Position numbers and translations under genes: made by a program
The notes under the pieces: model-generated
The model's input: only the letters and a program-made list of their open reading frames with translations
What the model was told of the DNA's origin: nothing
The model's database searches: none
Origin: Chamaecrista fasciculata
Lineage: Eukaryota > Streptophyta > Magnoliopsida > Fabales > Fabaceae
Assembly (NCBI GenBank): GCA_003254925.1
Contig: QANZ01002928.1
Span: forward strand, 1-64,000
DNA length: 64,000 nt
Direction: 5' to 3'
Shown here: piece after piece, positions 52,809-61,989 of the stretch
Numbering within the stretch: the first letter of the stretch is position 1
How the letters are laid out: every line of letters begins with the position of its first letter

Positions 52809-54038
52809 ATGCCACTGCGCTCACTCCAGGCACTTTGCCTGGTTAACTTTTTTATGGCGGACGTCAGAGACGGACTAGGGCCGTTTCTGGGAATATTCAT
52901 GACAGAACATCACTGGGATCCAGAGGCTATAGGCTGGGTGATGTCAGCGGCAGGTATCGCCAGCCTGTCCGTCACCCTGCCGGCAGGAATAATGGCGGAT
53001 GCCGTCAGCAACAAACGGCTGATGCTGATTGCCGGTACCGTAACCATTACCCTGGCTACGCTTTTGCTCTGGTATTTTCCCGTACCTGCCGTCACGATTA
53101 TCTCACAGGTCATGACCGGACTGTCGGCCGCAGTGATTGCCCCCCTGATGACGGCCATGACGCTGGGCCTGACTGGCCCCGAAAAGTTTGGCCATCAGAC
53201 GGGGAGGAACGAAGCGTTTAACCACGCGGGAAACATGACTGCAGCCGTTATAGCCGGCGCGTCTGTCTGGTTCTGGGGAACCGGAGCCGTATTTGTCCTG
53301 ATGACGGTCATGGCTCTGCTGGCCACGGCCTGTGTTGCGAGGATCCGCGATCGCGACATCGACAACCGGATTGCACGCGGACTGACGCCCGGCGCCCAGG
53401 GCGCTTCCCTGCCGCGCCTGTCAGTGCTCATCCGCGAACCCGCGCTGATCATCGGCGGCATCACCGTCCTGCTGTTTCATCTGGGCAACGCTGCTCTCCT
53501 GCCGATGCTGAGCGTCAGGGTGGCGGCTTCGCAAAGCGCAGAGGTGAACCCGGGCGTATTTGCCGCGGCCACCGTGATTATTTCTCAGGCCGTGATGATC
53601 CCGGTCGCGTTGTACGCTGCACGCAAAGCGCAGAGTGCCGGCTACTTTTCACTGATCACAACGGCACTGTGTATTCTGCCCCTGCGGGCCGCCGTGGCGT
53701 CCTTTAGTGACGGCATCTGGTTCATGCCCGTGATACAGATTCTGGACGGGATGGCGGCCGGCCTTCTTGGCGTCGCCGTACCGGTCTTCGTGGTCAGGGT
53801 GCTTAACGGAAAAGGGCACACCAATGCCGGCCAGAGTTTTATTCTGCTCATGCAGGGGGCGGGGGCTGCACTGAGCCCGGCCATAACGGGGACACTGATT
53901 TCACGTTACTCTTATTCAGCCGCGTTTGCCGTTATGGGAGCCCTGGCCGTGCTTGCGCTGACAGTCTGGCTGGCAGGGCAGCGCGCCTCTCTGCTGGGTC
54001 ACGGAGCTCCGGAGTCACCGTCACGGAGAGAAACCTGA
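52809..54038 (+). CDS. MFS transporter
   Basis: A 409-residue major facilitator with 12 predicted membrane segments. MADAVSNKRLMLIAG (about residues 62-76) sits in the loop 2-3 position of the D/G-x-x-x-D/S-x-x-x-R/K-R family motif. The N-terminal helix pair and the ARIRDRDIDNRIARGLTPG central loop (about 178-196) divide it into two six-helix halves. No substrate specificity can be read; the closest overall style is small-molecule efflux of the type found near arsenic or antibiotic genes. Stop at 54038 is followed by IS-like sequence. Confidence 0.9.
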   Translation: MPLRSLQALCLVNFFMADVRDGLGPFLGIFMTEHHWDPEAIGWVMSAAGIASLSVTLPAGIMADAVSNKRLMLIAGTVTITLATLLLWYFPVPAVTIISQVMTGLSAAVIAPLMTAMTLGLTGPEKFGHQTGRNEAFNHAGNMTAAVIAGASVWFWGTGAVFVLMTVMALLATACVARIRDRDIDNRIARGLTPGAQGASLPRLSVLIREPALIIGGITVLLFHLGNAALLPMLSVRVAASQSAEVNPGVFAAATVIISQAVMIPVALYAARKAQSAGYFSLITTALCILPLRAAVASFSDGIWFMPVIQILDGMAAGLLGVAVPVFVVRVLNGKGHTNAGQSFILLMQGAGAALSPAITGTLISRYSYSAAFAVMGALAVLALTVWLAGQRASLLGHGAPESPSRRET

Positions 54039-54125
54039 CCTGCGCCTGTCCGGTTGTCTGCGTGTTTTCCGCAGGTATAAAGCGGTCTTCGCCTGAATGC
54101 AGACACTTATGGGGTATTTGCATTC

Positions 54126-54156
54126 ACTTGACTACCCGTTTGCATTTTACTTGACC
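54126..54156 (+). repeat. 31-bp IS-end-like repeat, left copy
   Basis: This 31-bp string (starts acttgactacccgtttgc) returns in inverted orientation at 59330-59360 with three mismatches. A related direct repeat (tttgcatt-y-acttgac) lies just before it at 54117. No transposase of its own is present between the copies. Confidence 0.75.
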
Positions 54157-54213
54157 ACTACCATCAAAAAATCGCCACTGGAGCTGAAGGAGTGACATGG
54201 CATTGCGTGACAG

Positions 54214-55734
54214 GTAGCTGTGTGCCAGATATAGTCATTCGAGCCCTGAGAGTTACACTCCTAAGTGATTCAGGGTATGCGCTTATTGGTTACGAATATT
54301 GTGCCAGAATCATGTGATTTGATGATTGCCGCTTTGCTTTCGAACCAGTAAGTGCTCCACGTTCGCTAACGAATACTCAGGGCATGCAGAACAACTGCTG
54401 ACTATATTTCTTTCGAAGAATGTGGAATGCATACCAATCCCCGGTTAAAAGGAGTTGGTGATGACTGCTGTAGATCAGTTTGCTGCTCATGTTGGTCTGG
54501 ACTGGGCGGATAAAAAGCACGATGTCTGCGTTCAGCTTAAAAACGGTGAGCGCACGTTCCATGTGATTAACCATTCGCCGGAAGCGCTTGATACCTGGCT
54601 TAATGAGTTGCATCAGAAGGTCAAGGGCAGGATCGCTATCGCCCTTGAACTGAAGAAAGGCCCAATCGTGTATGCTCTCCAGAAGTATCCCTTTATTACT
54701 GTCTTCCCTGTACATGCGTTATCATTGGCACGCTATCGGCAGACCTTCTGGCCAAGTGGTGCGAAGGATGATCCTCAGGATGCTGAGTTGGCGTTAGATC
54801 TGATGCTTCGCTATCCCCAAAAGATAAAAGCCATCGAACCCGACAATGCTGATATCCGTTTACTTCTACAACTAGTCGAACAACGTAGACTGCTGGTAGA
54901 AGACAAACGCCGCTTTGTTAATCGGCTCATTAACACGCTTAAGCAGTATTATCCTCAACCCCTGGAATGGTTCTCGCATCGGGACAGTTCATTGTTCTGT
55001 GAGCTCATAATCCGCTGGCCAAGCCTGCAACAGCTCAAACGTGCCCGGAGTGATACCGTCCGTCATTTTATGAATGCAAGAGGTGGTCCCGCTGTTGCGT
55101 ATACAGAACAGCGGGTTACAAGCATTGCCAACGCGATTCCCCTGACCACTGATAAAAGTGTCATCGAGGCGAACGCGCTAATGGCTACAGCTCTTGCATC
55201 ACAAATCAAACTTGTAGGTGAACTTATCAGAACCTACAACGAACGTATTGAATCGTTATTCGATACGCTTCCGGATGCAGAGTTGTTCAAATCACTACCG
55301 GGCATGGGGCCGTGTATGGGCCCACGTATGCTTGCCGCACTGGGTGATAACCGCGACCGCTTCAACAGCGCTGAGGAAGTTCAAAACTACGCAGGTATTG
55401 CTCCGGTGACTGAACGGAGTGGACAGAAATCCTGGGTTCACTGGCGATGGCAGTGTGCCGAGTTCGTCAGGCAAACCTTTGTCGAATGGGCTGCCAAAAC
55501 GGTTAACTCATCATACTGGGCCAAGCTGTATTATCAGGGGATGCGAGAAAAAGGAAAATCTCATCAATCAGCGATCCGAGCTCTGGCATTCAAATGGATA
55601 AGAATTATTTACCGCTGCTGGAAGACCAGAACCCGTTATGACGAAGCGAAATATTTGCTGGCACTGGAAGCGCGCAAATCGCCCTTACTAATGCCGTAGA
55701 AAGCTTGTCGAATGTCTCAGGGCGTGAAGCGGAC
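54214..55734 (+). mobile_element. IS110-family element, complete copy 3 (variant)
   Basis: The conserved leader atatagtcattcg and the right end agcggac (55728-55734) match copies 1 and 2; the left border is approximate. The transposase is intact and diverged from copy 2, so this is a related but separate element or an older insertion. Confidence 0.8.
54461..55699 (+). CDS. IS110-family transposase (variant)
   Basis: A 412-residue DEDD transposase: GLDWADKKHD, ALELKKG, DPQDAELALDLM, and the C-terminal FKSLPGMGPCMGPRMLAALGDNRDRFNSAEEVQNYAGIAPVTERSGQKSW. Start ATG 54461 follows aaaggag. Compared with copy 2 it has many scattered replacements (for example TAVDQF for TAINQF, ERTFHVINHSPEAL for ERVFHVIEHTAEAL), without breaks. 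Confidence 0.93.
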   Translation: MTAVDQFAAHVGLDWADKKHDVCVQLKNGERTFHVINHSPEALDTWLNELHQKVKGRIAIALELKKGPIVYALQKYPFITVFPVHALSLARYRQTFWPSGAKDDPQDAELALDLMLRYPQKIKAIEPDNADIRLLLQLVEQRRLLVEDKRRFVNRLINTLKQYYPQPLEWFSHRDSSLFCELIIRWPSLQQLKRARSDTVRHFMNARGGPAVAYTEQRVTSIANAIPLTTDKSVIEANALMATALASQIKLVGELIRTYNERIESLFDTLPDAELFKSLPGMGPCMGPRMLAALGDNRDRFNSAEEVQNYAGIAPVTERSGQKSWVHWRWQCAEFVRQTFVEWAAKTVNSSYWAKLYYQGMREKGKSHQSAIRALAFKWIRIIYRCWKTRTRYDEAKYLLALEARKSPLLMP

Positions 55735-55809
55735 ATTGAGCATATGAATTTATGAGTAATAGGCTAAAATGGGGGCCGGTCACTGTAATACTAAAAGGTA
55801 TCCAATACT

Positions 55810-56325
55810 TTACCAGCTTAAGGGTTGGATCCGGCACTGCATGTTATTAAAAATAGTGCTGTTTTTCTCGCTATCTACTCCTCGTTCTACCAAAATCTGT
55901 AGATGGCTACAGTATTCATCATGGTCTGCAGATGCAGTTATTGCAGCGAGAATAAGATATATCGCCCATATAAAGGATGTTATGAGCATAAAAAACATGA
56001 TGAACGTAAGTCGACGGCGTTTAATAAATCGACTTAATGAACTTACGACCATTGCTCGATACGCACACACAACAGTCAATGCTAGCCACAGACCAGCAGC
56101 AGACAAATCAACTGGATTTGTAAATTTAAGCAATGGCTGGACAGCGAAACCCGCAACGATGGCACCTAATGCATACTGGTAAAAAAAAGCCATAAAAAAA
56201 GTCTTGTAGCGGGTGAGCTTGCTGATTTCTTCATCTGAAGGTTGCCACTCAAGTTCACTTTTGAGGTTAATTCTTATTTTTTCAATATACGTTACACATA
56301 ATTTAGTCAGAGTGGATAGTTTCAT
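55810..56325 (-). CDS. Hypothetical membrane protein
   Basis: A 171-residue protein with about four hydrophobic segments (near residues 45-65, 72-90 and 105-130) after a charged cytoplasmic N-terminus (IEKIRINLKSELEWQPSDEEISKLTRYK). The C-terminal tail after the last membrane segment looks atypical and may result from the nearby IS110 insertion. No family recognised. Start at 56325 is preferred to one at 56352. Confidence 0.6.
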   Translation of the reverse strand: MKLSTLTKLCVTYIEKIRINLKSELEWQPSDEEISKLTRYKTFFMAFFYQYALGAIVAGFAVQPLLKFTNPVDLSAAGLWLALTVVCAYRAMVVSSLSRFIKRRRLTFIMFFMLITSFIWAIYLILAAITASADHDEYCSHLQILVERGVDSEKNSTIFNNMQCRIQPLSW

Positions 56326-56755
56326 ACTTAAGAACCTGCACAGGATAACCAAAACGGGAAACTGGATGAGATACCTGTAGTTATCGGCAAGTTTCCTTGT
56401 ATTGTTAATTTTGAATCGCCATGTCCCTGGTAGACATATTAAAAATCATTGTTGCGACGATTAACTGGAAGCGCTAGCGTCTGCTTCTCGCTGTGAGGCA
56501 ACTGCATTCCTGCGCGGTTTGGCGTAGCTTGCCAGCATGCAGGTGAGCTCAACGATAGCCGGAGAAAGCCATTGCAAAACTCAAAGAGGATGCACTGTAC
56601 CGGTTACGCCAGGGTTAAATGTGTAATTTACCGGTACACCGGACAGCCAAACTAACTGCATGGAGCGAACAACCGGAGTTTGAAGCTTTGTTGAAGATAT
56701 CAGGGGTTAAAATGATATCGCTAACCTCACGGTTTAATAATGAACAGGGAGCAGG
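56326..56755. other. Intergenic region, nothing recognised
   Basis: 430 bp of mixed composition. No open frame with a ribosome site and no clear repeats. Confidence 0.5.
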
Positions 56756-57748
56756 TCAGTCCTCACAAACCAAAGGAAGATGTTCAGTGTAAAAGCTAGC
56801 AGGCACTGTTTGGAAACTGACCGACGTCTGACTGTATCCTTTTGTTCGCAAACCTCCGGTAATATTAGGGTAATTGTTGAACAAAGTATCATTGTAGGAG
56901 GGTTTGAAGCGGTTGATGAGATACGCCTCTACCTCAGTGGTAATTGCCTCATCCTTTATCTGAATAGGAGGGGTTGTAAAAAAATAATTTAATGATTCAT
57001 CGTCATCATTGAGGGTATGAAAAATAAAGTGCGGATCAGCTAAATCATATTTCTCAGCAAAGTCGAGGACGGGCCTATCATCTACTCCAGTTATCTGAAG
57101 GATAACAATCGATAGTTCATGTTGGGTTCGCGCCTCAGCAGCCCTCCCAATTTCTGGTTCGAGAGTCAAAATGCGTTTCATCTTTTTATGATTAGAAAGC
57201 CTTTCCCATATTTTCTGGGAAAAACTCTTACCGATATAGTGAACTTTGAAGTCCAAGAAAGAGTAAGGATTGAACCCCGCTGCAATATTGACTTTAAGCC
57301 CTTTGACGAGTTTTTCATAAAGCAACTTCAGTGGACTCCACCACAGGATGAACTCTCCATTTTCGCGATACAGTTTGAATCCAGCGACATTACGAAAAGG
57401 TTGTACGCTACTGGTTTTTTTTGAATAAAAACCAATTTTTATGTCGAACTTATCATCAGGATTGATAATACCAGCAGCATCGAGGTCGATACTGCAGGGC
57501 ATCGGGGGATTTTGACCATCGGCTATATCGAACTTAATATAATGGCCCTCGCACACTACGTTGTCAAAGTAGGTAAGTGGACGCTGTACGATAAAATAAA
57601 TAGTTGATGCATCCCACCGCTCGCGAATGATGTCTTCCATTTGAAGATGTTCGAACTCATATGCTGAAACGATGGGATAGTTCATATCAAGAAACACATC
57701 AGCAAATCGAAGCGCATTTACTGTAGCCTGTGAGTCTTTTTTTGCCAT
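56756..57748 (-). CDS. Protein with a GIY-YIG-like nuclease domain
   Basis: A protein of 330 residues (or 356 from 57826; the shorter start MAKKDSQATVNALRFADVF looks more natural). The N-terminal 150 residues are a mixed alpha/beta domain I do not know. The C-terminal half reads like GIY-YIG: FLDFKVHYIGKS, then IWERLSNHKK (Arg and His), a gap, and TEVEAYLINRFKPSYNDTLFNNYP with the Glu and terminal Asn of the fold. The first 'GIY' is changed to KVHY. It is AT-rich compared with the backbone and lies among two membrane protein genes between IS ends. A defence or mobility role is possible. Confidence 0.6.
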   Translation of the reverse strand: MAKKDSQATVNALRFADVFLDMNYPIVSAYEFEHLQMEDIIRERWDASTIYFIVQRPLTYFDNVVCEGHYIKFDIADGQNPPMPCSIDLDAAGIINPDDKFDIKIGFYSKKTSSVQPFRNVAGFKLYRENGEFILWWSPLKLLYEKLVKGLKVNIAAGFNPYSFLDFKVHYIGKSFSQKIWERLSNHKKMKRILTLEPEIGRAAEARTQHELSIVILQITGVDDRPVLDFAEKYDLADPHFIFHTLNDDDESLNYFFTTPPIQIKDEAITTEVEAYLINRFKPSYNDTLFNNYPNITGGLRTKGYSQTSVSFQTVPASFYTEHLPLVCED

Positions 57749-58122
57749 GTCTTTGGTCTCAGAATTGCCTGATATAGGAAAAAACATAGTATAGCTGTCG
57801 CGTACCGTTCTGTTCCACATCAGCATTCACTTGTTTTTCATGAAGAACACAAGATAAAACTATTATCGTTACTAGTATATCAGAGCAGTTCATAGACTTA
57901 AATCAACACATACGCTCTTAAAGCCACCAGTATAATCGCCACAACCCATTGAAAAAATGACAATTACATGTAATATTCTGCAATCCATCCTTAGGTGGGG
58001 TAAACTTCCATTACCCTTTAAGGAGAGCGAAGGACAGAAAATGTTATCCGATTACTGAAACGACATTGTGCGAAGTAATAATTCGGTGAGTTTATTTGCA
58101 ACTTAACAATCAGGAGTCAGAG

Positions 58123-58689
58123 TTGAAATACAAATGGCATCTTTTTTGGGCGATCATATTACTTTGCGCCTGCGGCACATTTGGCCTTGCCTATATATCT
58201 TATACAAGCATGCCACCATCTAATAGTTCTGTTTTTATTGAAGTCACTAAAAGCGTTTTTCTATGCTTAGGCGGTATCGGCGTAATTCTTCCACTTTATA
58301 TCAACGCAACGAACTCAATCGAAAGCAGATCGGTAGCCAAAATCGAAAATACATTTTCACTAATTGAAAAGTGGGATGATCCTCACCTATTTTCCGCCAG
58401 GAAGTTAACTCGAGAGATTGGTGTAAATCGCTCATCAATGAGTGATAATGACCTGCTAAAAAAAATTAAAGAAGATGATGAACTACGCCAGTCCGTTATT
58501 CTGGTTTTTAACTATTTTGAGCAGGTAAGATTTTCATTGATAAATAACCGTATTGATGCGAAACAGTTCAAATCCGCGCTTGGGCCAGTGATGGTTAACA
58601 TTATCAGGCGCTTTGAACCTTTTTACTCCAGCTATGGGCCACAGTACATTGCTGACCTCAGTCAATTGGAAAAAATGATGGAAGTTTAA
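58123..58689 (+). CDS. DUF4760-like membrane protein
   Basis: A 188-residue protein with two N-terminal membrane segments (about residues 5-25 and 40-62) and a helical cytoplasmic domain (IENTFSLIEKWDDPHLFSARKLTREI ... LRQSVILVFNYFEQVRFSLINNRIDAKQFK), which has the DUF4760 look. Start TTG 58123 is chosen because aggag lies 6 bp upstream; an earlier TTG at 58096 has no ribosome site. Function unknown. Confidence 0.7.
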   Translation: MKYKWHLFWAIILLCACGTFGLAYISYTSMPPSNSSVFIEVTKSVFLCLGGIGVILPLYINATNSIESRSVAKIENTFSLIEKWDDPHLFSARKLTREIGVNRSSMSDNDLLKKIKEDDELRQSVILVFNYFEQVRFSLINNRIDAKQFKSALGPVMVNIIRRFEPFYSSYGPQYIADLSQLEKMMEV

Positions 58690-58853
58690 ATCACTTATTT
58701 CTTTCGTTTCTGCCCGTAAGCACAGTGCTGCTCCTGCAGCGAGTAGCTTAGGCTCAGGTGATCTGTGCCCACACTTCTCACTTGGTGCTGGGCAACACTC
58801 TCTCGAAAAGGGGAGCTGCCCCTCATTGATTAATTTGCTTCGATGTTAGTTAC

Positions 58854-59289
58854 GTCCGCTTCACGCTCTGAGACATTCGACAAGCTTTTATGGCACCAGT
58901 AAGGGCGAGTGTCGCGCTTCAAGAGCCAACAAATACTTCGCTTCATCGTACTGGGTTCTGGTCTTCCAGCAGCGGAAAATGATCCTTATCCATTTGAAGG
59001 CAGGAGCCCGGATTGAATACTGGTGAGATTTTCCTTTTTCTCACAGTCCCTGATAATACAGCTTGGCTCAGTATGATGAGTTAACCGTTTTGGCAGCCCA
59101 TTCAACAAAGGTCTGCCTGACGAACTCGGCACACTGCCATCTCCAGTGAACCCAGGATTTCTGTCCACTTCTTTCTGTCACCGGTGTAATACCTGCGTAG
59201 TTTTGAATTTCTTCAGCGCTGTTAAACTGGTCACGGTTATTACCAAGTGCAGCAAGCATACGTGGTGCCATACACGGCTCCATGCCCGC
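58854..59289 (-). mobile_element. IS110-family fragment, copy 4 (3' end only)
   Basis: The plus-strand edge gtccgct at 58854 equals the right end of the full elements. Sequence follows copy 2 closely up to about 59289 and then stops abruptly inside the transposase gene, 40 bp before the right 31-bp repeat. The rest of the element is absent. Confidence 0.88.
58892..59289 (-). pseudogene. IS110 transposase 3' fragment with frameshift
   Basis: Encodes the Transposase_20 part (MAPRMLAALGNNRDQFNSAEEIQNYAGITPVTERSGQKSW ... FVEWAAKTVNSSY), then a premature stop where the full copy reads Trp (WAKLYYQG), and the remainder out to the normal end. Missing the whole N-terminal catalytic domain. Confidence 0.85.
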
Positions 59290-59329
59290 TCTCAGCTGCC
59301 TGTCAACCCGGTTGCATTTTGTTAACGAA

Positions 59330-59360
59330 GATCAAGTGAAATGCAAACGGGCAGTCAAGT
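59330..59360 (-). repeat. 31-bp IS-end-like repeat, right copy (inverted)
   Basis: Inverted counterpart of 54126-54156 with three differences. Together they bracket a 5.2-kb segment. The element that owned these ends is gone or outside the known families I can identify. Confidence 0.75.
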
Positions 59361-59642
59361 CATACGCAATTACGCACTTAACGTAGATAAGGGATTGCAT
59401 GTGCCGGGTTTGCCGCTCTTTCGGGTGGCAGATGACTCCCACAACGACCCTATTTTCAGGCAGGAACCTGTAATAACCCGTAGCGGACTCATGCTGGTCA
59501 TCCCTTCCCGTATGAAGAAAGAATACAGTGCCGCATGGCCTCGACGTGTATGTCTTTTACCTGAAGGCAACCGTAATTTATGGGCCGGCTCCCTTCGGCA
59601 AGCTGATACAAGAGAACAGTGAAACACCGATGGGGTGCTACG

Positions 59643-59879
59643 CTAAAGGCTTAAAACGTAAGGGTGGTCAGAATGCCCGGTCGCGGGGCTCACGCAGACT
59701 GAACGGACGGTAAAACGGATATCGTACCAGCGGCCTGCTTTTTTCATCGGTAAATAGGGTATCCACGGTTCAGGCATGCCGGGCGCCGCAACACGACGGT
59801 GCACCGTCTGGTCAGAGTGAAGGTTCCGGTTCGTTAACATTACCAGCGGGACAGCAGCTGCATCATCCTGTAATGCCAT
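59643..59879 (-). CDS. Small hypothetical protein, coupled downstream gene
   Basis: A 78-residue protein of unknown function. Its ATG shares a base with the stop codon of the upstream gene (TGATG at 59881-59877), a translational-coupling pattern that argues the frame is real. Composition is soluble, with HHR-like basic and aromatic stretches (GRWYDIRFTV). No family recognised. Confidence 0.45.
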   Translation of the reverse strand: MALQDDAAAVPLVMLTNRNLHSDQTVHRRVAAPGMPEPWIPYLPMKKAGRWYDIRFTVRSVCVSPATGHSDHPYVLSL

Positions 59880-60181
59880 CAGGTGGGCGCGTCTGGGCTT
59901 TCATCAGCGCAGCGCGCGCGGCAGGCTTCATGAACTTTAATAAGCACTTTCAGTTCTTCACCCGCGAAGCTGTGAGGATTTTCCGGGTTGTTTCTTCCGT
60001 TGTTTTGAAAAAACTGCAGGGCAACAACCTCCGTATCTGCGCCCTTTCTGAGCGTCTGAGCCACGCGCTGTTCAGTGTGGCCTGTGCGGCTGTTCTGTTC
60101 GGACATCACCTGCTCCCATGCGTCTTGCGGGGTATCGGATCCTTTCTATAGCGCTGCGTTAAATATCTTGACTCTGTTCAT
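59879..60181 (-). pseudogene. Small gene with an in-frame TAG near its start
   Basis: An agaggt ribosome site precedes ATG 60181. The frame gives MNRVKIFNAAL, then a TAG, and continues open for 88 codons (KGSDTPQDAWEQVMSEQNSRTGHTEQRVAQTLRKGADTEVV ...). Restart at GTG/ATG 60112/60109 would allow a 76-residue product. The first part and the rest belong together by frame and by style, so an amber mutation (or suppressed stop) is the simplest view. Function unknown. Confidence 0.5.
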
Positions 60182-60429
60182 GGCTAACCTCTGGTTAGAT
60201 GGCGTGACTGCCATCTGTCAGGGTGCAGAGAAACGGAGATTTTTTCATTAATGGTAAACCATTTTCCTTGTCTGGCGCAGTCCATTAACGGGGATACAGA
60301 GTCACACAAAGCCTGAGAAATCCAGATAATTACCCTTTATAATACAGTCCCCAATGAAGCTGACGCAGGATGCTGACGCACGGGGACTGCGCCGGAAAGG
60401 CGCAGTATTTATAACAACAAGGAGCAGTT

Positions 60430-60612
60430 ATGAAGTTTATTTACCAAAAATTATCACATAAAACGATGCTACCTCATGAAATTGAGGAACGCATTGAGGA
60501 ATGTGAATTGGCGCTTTGGGTGGCCCGTGGCGCAGGCATGAATTCTTTAGCGGTGCAGAAGCTTGAAAAACAGCTAAAGTACTGGCAACAGGTTCAGTCC
60601 CATTACTGGTAA
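60430..60612 (+). CDS. Small charged protein, unknown function
   Basis: A 60-residue protein, helical (HEIEERIEECELALWVARGAGMNSLAVQKLEKQLKYWQQVQSHYW). A good aaggag ribosome site 6 bp before ATG 60430 and a perfect terminator just behind the stop show that it is an independent transcription unit. No family recognised. Confidence 0.7.
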   Translation: MKFIYQKLSHKTMLPHEIEERIEECELALWVARGAGMNSLAVQKLEKQLKYWQQVQSHYW

Positions 60613-60617
60613 TTTTT

Positions 60618-60643
60618 ATCCCCCTGCTTACGGGGGATTTTTT
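60618..60643 (+). terminator. Rho-independent terminator of the 60-residue gene
   Basis: ATCCCCC (60618-60624), loop tgcttac, GGGGGAT (60632-60638), then TTTTT. Confidence 0.9.
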
Positions 60644-60709
60644 CCGGTTCAACCCGCCCCTCCAGATACTGCAGCGATGTGCAGGTCCTCTTTTTCAGGT
60701 CTGCAGAGG

Positions 60710-61291
60710 TTACGGCTTGCTCCACGGAACACGCCAGGTGCTGCCATCATCGAGCGTCAGTACACCGGCCTTGTCATCCGTCCGGAAACAACGTCTTGCT
60801 TTCCCTTCAACGGTGCAATCATGCCAGTGTAGCGGCAGTCGATCAGCCTCGTCTTTTGCCTGTGCCAGCGCCGTCCGGCGCGCGTGGATCTCATCCAGAG
60901 ACGGGATAAGCGTCACGATGAGAACCACGGCCACGATCCCCAGAACCAGTTGCGCACCAAGAAACCACAGCCAGTTTCGCCAGCCCAGCGACCTGCTCGC
61001 TTTTTCATAGCGGGCTGCTGCATTGTCAGCGGCCAGATCGGCTTTCCGGAAGTGGTCCGCCAGAAGCCTGGCCGACTCCTGTGCCGTGGCGCTGGCCGTT
61101 TCGTTGATCGCACTGATGACACTTTCCCTGACATCGCGCATCTGCCTTTCATGCACGGCGGTTGCCTGAAGCAGCGCTGACGTTGCTCTCTCTGCCGTTG
61201 TTCCCTGCTGCTTTGCTGCCTGAAGAAGCCGGTCTGCGGCATCAAAAAACAGGCGTATGTCGTGTTCGCTGACGGTATTTGTGTTTTTCAC
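60710..61291 (-). CDS. Membrane protein coupled to a nuclease-like gene
   Basis: A 193-residue protein from a GTG start at 61291. A long helical N-terminal part (residues 5-100; RATSALLQATAVHERQMRDVRESVISAINETASATAQESARLLADHF) leads to one membrane segment (about 107-130) and a C-terminal soluble tail with two cysteines. The overall plan resembles MbeB/MobB-type mobilisation proteins, yet I see no sequence proof. Its start overlaps the stop of the upstream gene by 4 nt (GTGA), so the two are co-translated. Confidence 0.65.
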   Translation of the reverse strand: MKNTNTVSEHDIRLFFDAADRLLQAAKQQGTTAERATSALLQATAVHERQMRDVRESVISAINETASATAQESARLLADHFRKADLAADNAAARYEKASRSLGWRNWLWFLGAQLVLGIVAVVLIVTLIPSLDEIHARRTALAQAKDEADRLPLHWHDCTVEGKARRCFRTDDKAGVLTLDDGSTWRVPWSKP

Positions 61292-61989
61292 AGGCTCAGC
61301 CCCCTCCCTATGTCATGATCGAATGTCTGCTCTCTGTCCAGTGCAGTCTGACGCTCCATATCCTGCCTGTACCCGATCCATTTCTCATGCGTCATCGACA
61401 GCTCCATGATGTTTTTCAGCTCTGCATATCGCTGGTTGCCCTTTCCGTCACACACGACGATCAGCGCGCCCGCGCTGCTCTCTTCATCCACCCCCTGGCA
61501 CACCCTGACCAGCTTCAGGTAGTCACTGACGGCCTCCGGGTTTTCTGCATCGCTGTGAGCCGAAAAGATGCTGCGCGCCGTCTGCGCAATGAAGCGCTCA
61601 AGGTTCAGGGGCTCAGCCTGGCGGGCCGGCAGGGAAAACGCGCTGAGGTAGCTCGAAAAGTAGGTTTTCACGCCCGCCTGAACGTCCGGTGTGGTTTCGA
61701 CGTACCAGTGGACCTGGCGAGAAACTTCTCTCTGACCCTCATCCAGGGCGTTTGAGAGCTTCCTGTGGCGGGCATCTTCTTTACCGGAACGGTTAGTCGA
61801 GGATTTGAACTCAATCAGCCGCAGTGTGCCGGGGAAGGACAGCAGGACGTCACCCAGCGCCTTGTCTTCCGGCGTCTGCTGCAGCAGGTTGACGGAGGCC
61901 GGCAGCACGTTCCCCCCCAGGCGCGCGCCCACAGAGACGCCCAGTCCGTACAGAAAATTACCAATGACCACGTTTTCATATAGCTTCAC
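61288..61989 (-). CDS. PD-(D/E)XK-like nuclease candidate
   Basis: A 233-residue soluble protein from GTG 61989 (aggga/ggaggga ribosome site 8 bp upstream; the upstream ATG frame adds an unlikely basic tail). The segment GDVLLSFPGTLRLIEFKSS gives Asp47-x12-Glu60-x-Lys62, the core of PD-(D/E)XK nucleases, on two hydrophobic strands. The rest (ARHRKLSNALDEGQREVSRQVHWYVETTPDVQAGV; LIVVCDGKGNQRY) fits no named family. With the coupled membrane protein it may be a mobilisation or defence pair. Confidence 0.6.
   Translation of the reverse strand: MKLYENVVIGNFLYGLGVSVGARLGGNVLPASVNLLQQTPEDKALGDVLLSFPGTLRLIEFKSSTNRSGKEDARHRKLSNALDEGQREVSRQVHWYVETTPDVQAGVKTYFSSYLSAFSLPARQAEPLNLERFIAQTARSIFSAHSDAENPEAVSDYLKLVRVCQGVDEESSAGALIVVCDGKGNQRYAELKNIMELSMTHEKWIGYRQDMERQTALDREQTFDHDIGRGLSL

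Noticed and set aside
59341-59622. Open frame beginning inside the right 31-bp repeat
   Set aside because: Start codon lies within the IS-end-like repeat and the product has no recognisable domain.
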